From NCBI GenBank assembly GCA_038501625.1, contig JAZAYU010000012.1, positions 10,478,001 through 10,542,000 on the forward strand: 64,000 bases of DNA, written 5' to 3'. Below, piece after piece: positions 60,657 through 64,000 of the stretch (its first letter is position 1; each line of letters opens with the position of its first letter). A program made the position numbers and the translations under genes. Below the pieces are notes generated by a model, which worked only from the letters and a program-made list of their open reading frames with translations, was not told where the DNA came from and did no database searches. Origin of the DNA: Corbicula japonica (Eukaryota; Mollusca; Bivalvia; Venerida; Cyrenidae).

Positions 60657-61735
60657 TTACTTTGGACCCTTCTGTAACAATAACCTCTGTTGAGATTTTG
60701 GCCACTTTTGTAATAATTAACTGTTGTATTTGTCCATTTCTGTAGCAGTTAACCTGTGTTGTAATTTTGGCCACTTCTGTAATAATTTAATGTTGTATTT
60801 GGCCACTTCTTTTTGTAATTTTTGCCACTTCTGTAGCAGTTAACTCGATTGTATTTTGGCCACTTCTGTAGCAGTTAACTCGGTTGTATTTTGGCCACTT
60901 CTGTAGCAGTTAACTCGGTTGTATTTTGGCCGCTTCTGTAGCAGTTAACTCGGTTGTATTTTAACCACTTCTGTAGCAGTTAACTCTGTTGTAATTTTGA
61001 CCACTTCTGTAACAATTGACTGTTGTATTTTGGCCACTTCTATGGCAGTTACCACTGTTGTAATTTTGGCCACTTCTGTAACAATTAACTGTTGTACTTC
61101 TGTGGCAGTTACTTCTGTTGTAATTTTGGCCACTTCTGTAAAAATAAACTGTTGTATTTGGCCACTTCTGTAAAAATTAACTGTTGTATTTTCGCCACTT
61201 TTGTAGCAGTTACTTCTGTTGTAATTAAGCCACTTCTATAACAATTAACTGTTATATTTCGGCCACTTTTGTAGCAGTTACTTCTGTTGTGATTTTGGCC
61301 ACTTCTGTAACGAGTAACGGTTGTATTTCGGTCACTTTTGTAGCAGTTACTTCTGTTGTAATTTTGGCCACTTCTGTAACAAGTAACGGTTGTATTTCGG
61401 TCACTTTTGTAGCATTTACCTCTGTTGTAATTTTGGCCAATTCTATAACAAGTTACGGTTGTATTTCGGCCACATTTGTAGCAGTTACTGCTGTTGTAAT
61501 TATGGCCGTTTCTGTAACAAGTAACGGTTGTATTTCGACCACTTTTGTAGCAGTTACTTCTGTTGTAATTTTGGCCACTTCCGTAACAAGTAACGGTTGT
61601 AATGTTGGCCAGTTCTGTTACAATTAACAGATGTTAGTTTGGCTACTTCTGTAACAACCAAAGGTCGAAAATGGCCACTCCTTTAACAGTAAGCGGATGG
61701 AACTTTGGCCATTTCTGTAACAATTATCTCTGTAG
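60657..61735. repeat. 35-bp satellite array
   Basis: About 30 units of ttttggccacttctgtagca plus gttaactcggttgta, with units varying between aacaattaactgttg and aacaagtaacggttg classes. Open frames of 62-112 codons across it come from the repeat. Confidence 0.95.
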
Positions 61736-61739
61736 TTAT

Positions 61740-62350
61740 TCAACGTTAAAATAATACTTTTTTAAACATTGACCGCTTCTAGAACTTTTCCTACGGATGT
61801 TATTTAACCAACCTTTAGTAACTGTAGTCATTGCTTAAACTTTAACTCAATGTTACATTTTGTCAACAGTTGTAATGATTTCATTTCGCAATCGATGTTC
61901 TAGATACAATAGAATTATATAAAATAATTGGTAGTGTTCTGCTGTTTGCCCATGACCCAATAAACCTGACCAAGTGACAAGGTCCTCTGAAAAGTGACTG
62001 AACTTTCTGGTCATAAAGTATGTACAAATACATTATATTTACATCTGTTTTTAATTAGTTTAAACATATTTTATTGCTCTTTTTAAATATAACACACACG
62101 TGTAAATTTACATTCAAATGAATAAATTAATTGTTAATTTGTCTGCTGTGGGTTACACTAATATTGTACATGTTATCATCTGAAAAATGTTGATTATTGA
62201 CAGATTTTCTATTTGAAATACGTTGTATAATACGTCTCCCGTAAGGCAGAGTTAATGAAAAAGGAAAATAATTATTAAAATAGGATAGCTATGACAGCTA
62301 AGTGTTACAAGAACAGTTGATTATTAAAGACCGAAAATAGTTATAAAAAC
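61740..62350. other. no gene recognised
   Basis: AT-rich spacer between satellite blocks. Confidence 0.55.
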
Positions 62351-62354
62351 ATAT

Positions 62355-62623
62355 GCCCAAGATCATAAAACTTACTCTGGAGACCAGTCTAAAATCTCAA
62401 GACCAGAACTGAAGGTTATAAAACTGAGCATGGAAACCAGTCTCAAATCTCAAACATCTTATTGGCTGAAATGACTGGTCGCCATTTCAGCCAATCAGAT
62501 GCTTGAGATTTGAGACTGGTTTCCATGCTCAATTTGATTAACTTGGGCACAGTCGCCATTTCAGCCAATTAGATGCTTGAGATTTTAGACTGGTATTCAA
62601 TCTTAGTTTTATGATTTTGGCCC
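62355..62623. mobile_element. foldback element family H, nested copy (269 bp)
   Basis: Outer ends gcccaagatcataaaactta and the complement agttttatgattttgg. Inside, a strong hairpin pairs 62425-62473 with 62487-62535 (tgagcatggaaaccagtctc and its complement) with about two mismatches. A third arm copy follows at 62550-62600, suggesting nesting of two copies. Confidence 0.85.
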
Positions 62624-63184
62624 TAGTGGCATTCAGATCACGTGACGAAACTTCTAAGCGCAAACCAAATAATTTCCAACTTCATTTGCTGCCCCCCAAA
62701 AGGGGATTCGAGCATCACTGTTGAACACCCTCTTTATCCGATTCTGTAATTGACTTAGAGTACTGGAGTATATTTTATGTTCATGAATAATCATAATTTT
62801 TGCATCTTCAAGATACCAAAACCATATAAGCCTAACCTTCGCCAGGTTTTTATTAGACCGGAAGACCCAGAGTAATCGGTTTTTTGACTCTTGACAGTAT
62901 CGACTGGTCTAACAAACTGCAACCCTTATAATCGCCAAAAAGTGGTTCTAGTTTCCAAAAGTCCTGACCGTAGGTATGCCAACCCTTCAGTGCTTTCAAT
63001 GCTTTGATTAAATTCGTTATCCTCTGCTTTATTTAATTATGAATATGTTATAATTGTGCACAAACGTACCCACCCCTTTCCTGGACAAGATTACTTTTTC
63101 TGTATGAAATGACAACGGTTTTAGATTCTGGTCCAATTTTTATCAAAAATAGTATCTAGATTTAATTTCTATTTTAATTTTTAT
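62624..63184. other. no gene recognised
   Basis: Intergenic spacer between the foldback element and the 40-bp array; nothing coding. Confidence 0.5.
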
Positions 63185-63495
63185 CTGACTGGTTGACCTG
63201 AAACCAGCCTCAAATTGGAAGTTACTTATTGGTTAAACAGAGACAAGTCTCAAAGGGAAGGCAACTGATTGGTTGGTATGAAACCAGCCTAAAATTGGAT
63301 GTTGCTTATTAGTTTAACAGAGACAAGTCTCAAACGGAAGGCAACTGATTGGTTGATCTGAAACCAGCCTCAATTTAGTGGCAGCTGATTGAACTGGAAA
63401 AAGTTTACAAATGGAAGCAGCAAACTGGTTTTAAGAGACCTATCTACAAAGGGAGGAAGATGAATTGCTGAACTGAGACCTGTCTACAATCTGAG
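63185..63495. repeat. 40-bp minisatellite with 80-bp dimers
   Basis: Alternating units ctcaaattggaagttactta ttggtt... and ctcaaagggaaggcaactga ttggtt..., 40 bases each, about seven in all. The unit resembles the arm of family H (ctcaaatctcaagcatctga ttggct...). Confidence 0.85.
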
Positions 63496-63518
63496 TAAGC
63501 TGTATGGTTGAACTGACA

Positions 63519-64000
63519 ATCTTATGATCACAAAGCTCAATGTAATGACCATAAAGCTTAATCTAAGGATCATAGAGCTCAATGTAATGACCACAAAGCT
63601 CAATGTAATGACCACAAAGCTCAATGTAATGACCACAAATCTCAATGTAATGACCATAGAGCTCAATGTAATGACCACAAAGCTCAATGTAATGACCATA
63701 AAGCTTAATCTAAGGATCATAGAGCTCAATGTAATGTCCACAAAGCTCAATGTAATGACCACAAATCTCAATGTAATGACCATCAAGCTTAATCTAAGAA
63801 TCATAGAGCTCAATGTAATGACCACAAAGCTCAATGTAATGACCACAAATCTCAATGTAATGACCATAGAGCTCAATTTAAAGATCACAAAGCTCAATGT
63901 AATGACCACAAAGCTCAATCTAAGGATCACAGAGCTCAATTTAATGACCGTAAAGCTTAATTTAATGACCACAAAGCTCAATGTAATGACCATAAAGCTC
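63519..64000. repeat. 21-bp satellite, continues past the window
   Basis: About 23 units of cacaaagctcaatgtaatga c, with variant units (aatctaaggatcatagagct) recurring at 63561, 63708, 63792 and 63918, all separated by multiples of 21. The minus strand shows a 169-codon heptapeptide frame (VVITLSF), which is the repeat itself and not a gene. Confidence 0.96.

Noticed and set aside
61289..61627. 112-codon frame rich in Val/Thr/Ser
   Set aside because: Falls wholly within the 35-bp satellite and reflects its unit.
63484..63993. 169-codon minus-strand frame of VVITLSF heptads
   Set aside because: It is a direct result of a 21-bp satellite whose period is a multiple of three.

Overview
This window is AT-rich, gene-poor animal nuclear DNA. 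Exons are split by canonical GT-AG introns, and the rest is dominated by tRNA-derived SINEs, small inverted-repeat transposons, satellites and microsatellites. Nothing looks bacterial or viral. The Shaw-type potassium channel gene and the repeat style (short foldback elements, elements carrying a tandem-repeat core) fit a lophotrochozoan, most plausibly a bivalve mollusc. That placement is inference; no single sequence here proves it.

Only two coding loci are supported. (1) The 5' half of a voltage-gated K+ channel gene of the Kv3/Shaw class runs on the minus strand from 10032 to beyond base 1. Three exons (9648-10032, 3004-3107, 1-526) join in frame and encode the T1 tetramerisation domain, the T1-S1 linker and S1-S4; S5, pore and S6 lie outside the window. 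Its voltage sensor is unusual: the second gating-charge position is valine and an acidic S2 position is asparagine. A 63-bp duplication over its start codon leaves a 12-codon upstream ORF. (2) A single-exon ORF of 130 codons at 50700-51092 (+) has a good start context but no family I recognise.

From about 10.1 to 50.6 kb and from 51.1 to 64 kb I see no convincing gene. This space holds: a high-copy dispersed repeat (modules R1 and R2, about 18 full or partial copies); a tRNA-derived SINE family (about 7 copies); a hAT-like element with a 26-bp tandem array, inserted into a 63-bp tandem array (21.7-23.6 kb); a TA-flanked foldback element (23.9-24.2 kb); a pogo/Tigger-like element of 966 bp (25.3-26.2 kb); and several families of short inverted-repeat elements, two with TTA target duplications. 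The right end (60.6-64 kb) is satellite-rich, with 35-bp, 40-bp and 21-bp arrays.

The genes are not evidently related to one another. The most distinctive observations are the K+ channel voltage sensor and start-codon duplication, paired changes in two hairpins of the R2 repeat, the satellite/transposon nesting at 22 kb, a coding-like fragment inside a TTA-flanked element at 38.4 kb, and a CRE-like 19-bp repeat downstream of the small gene.
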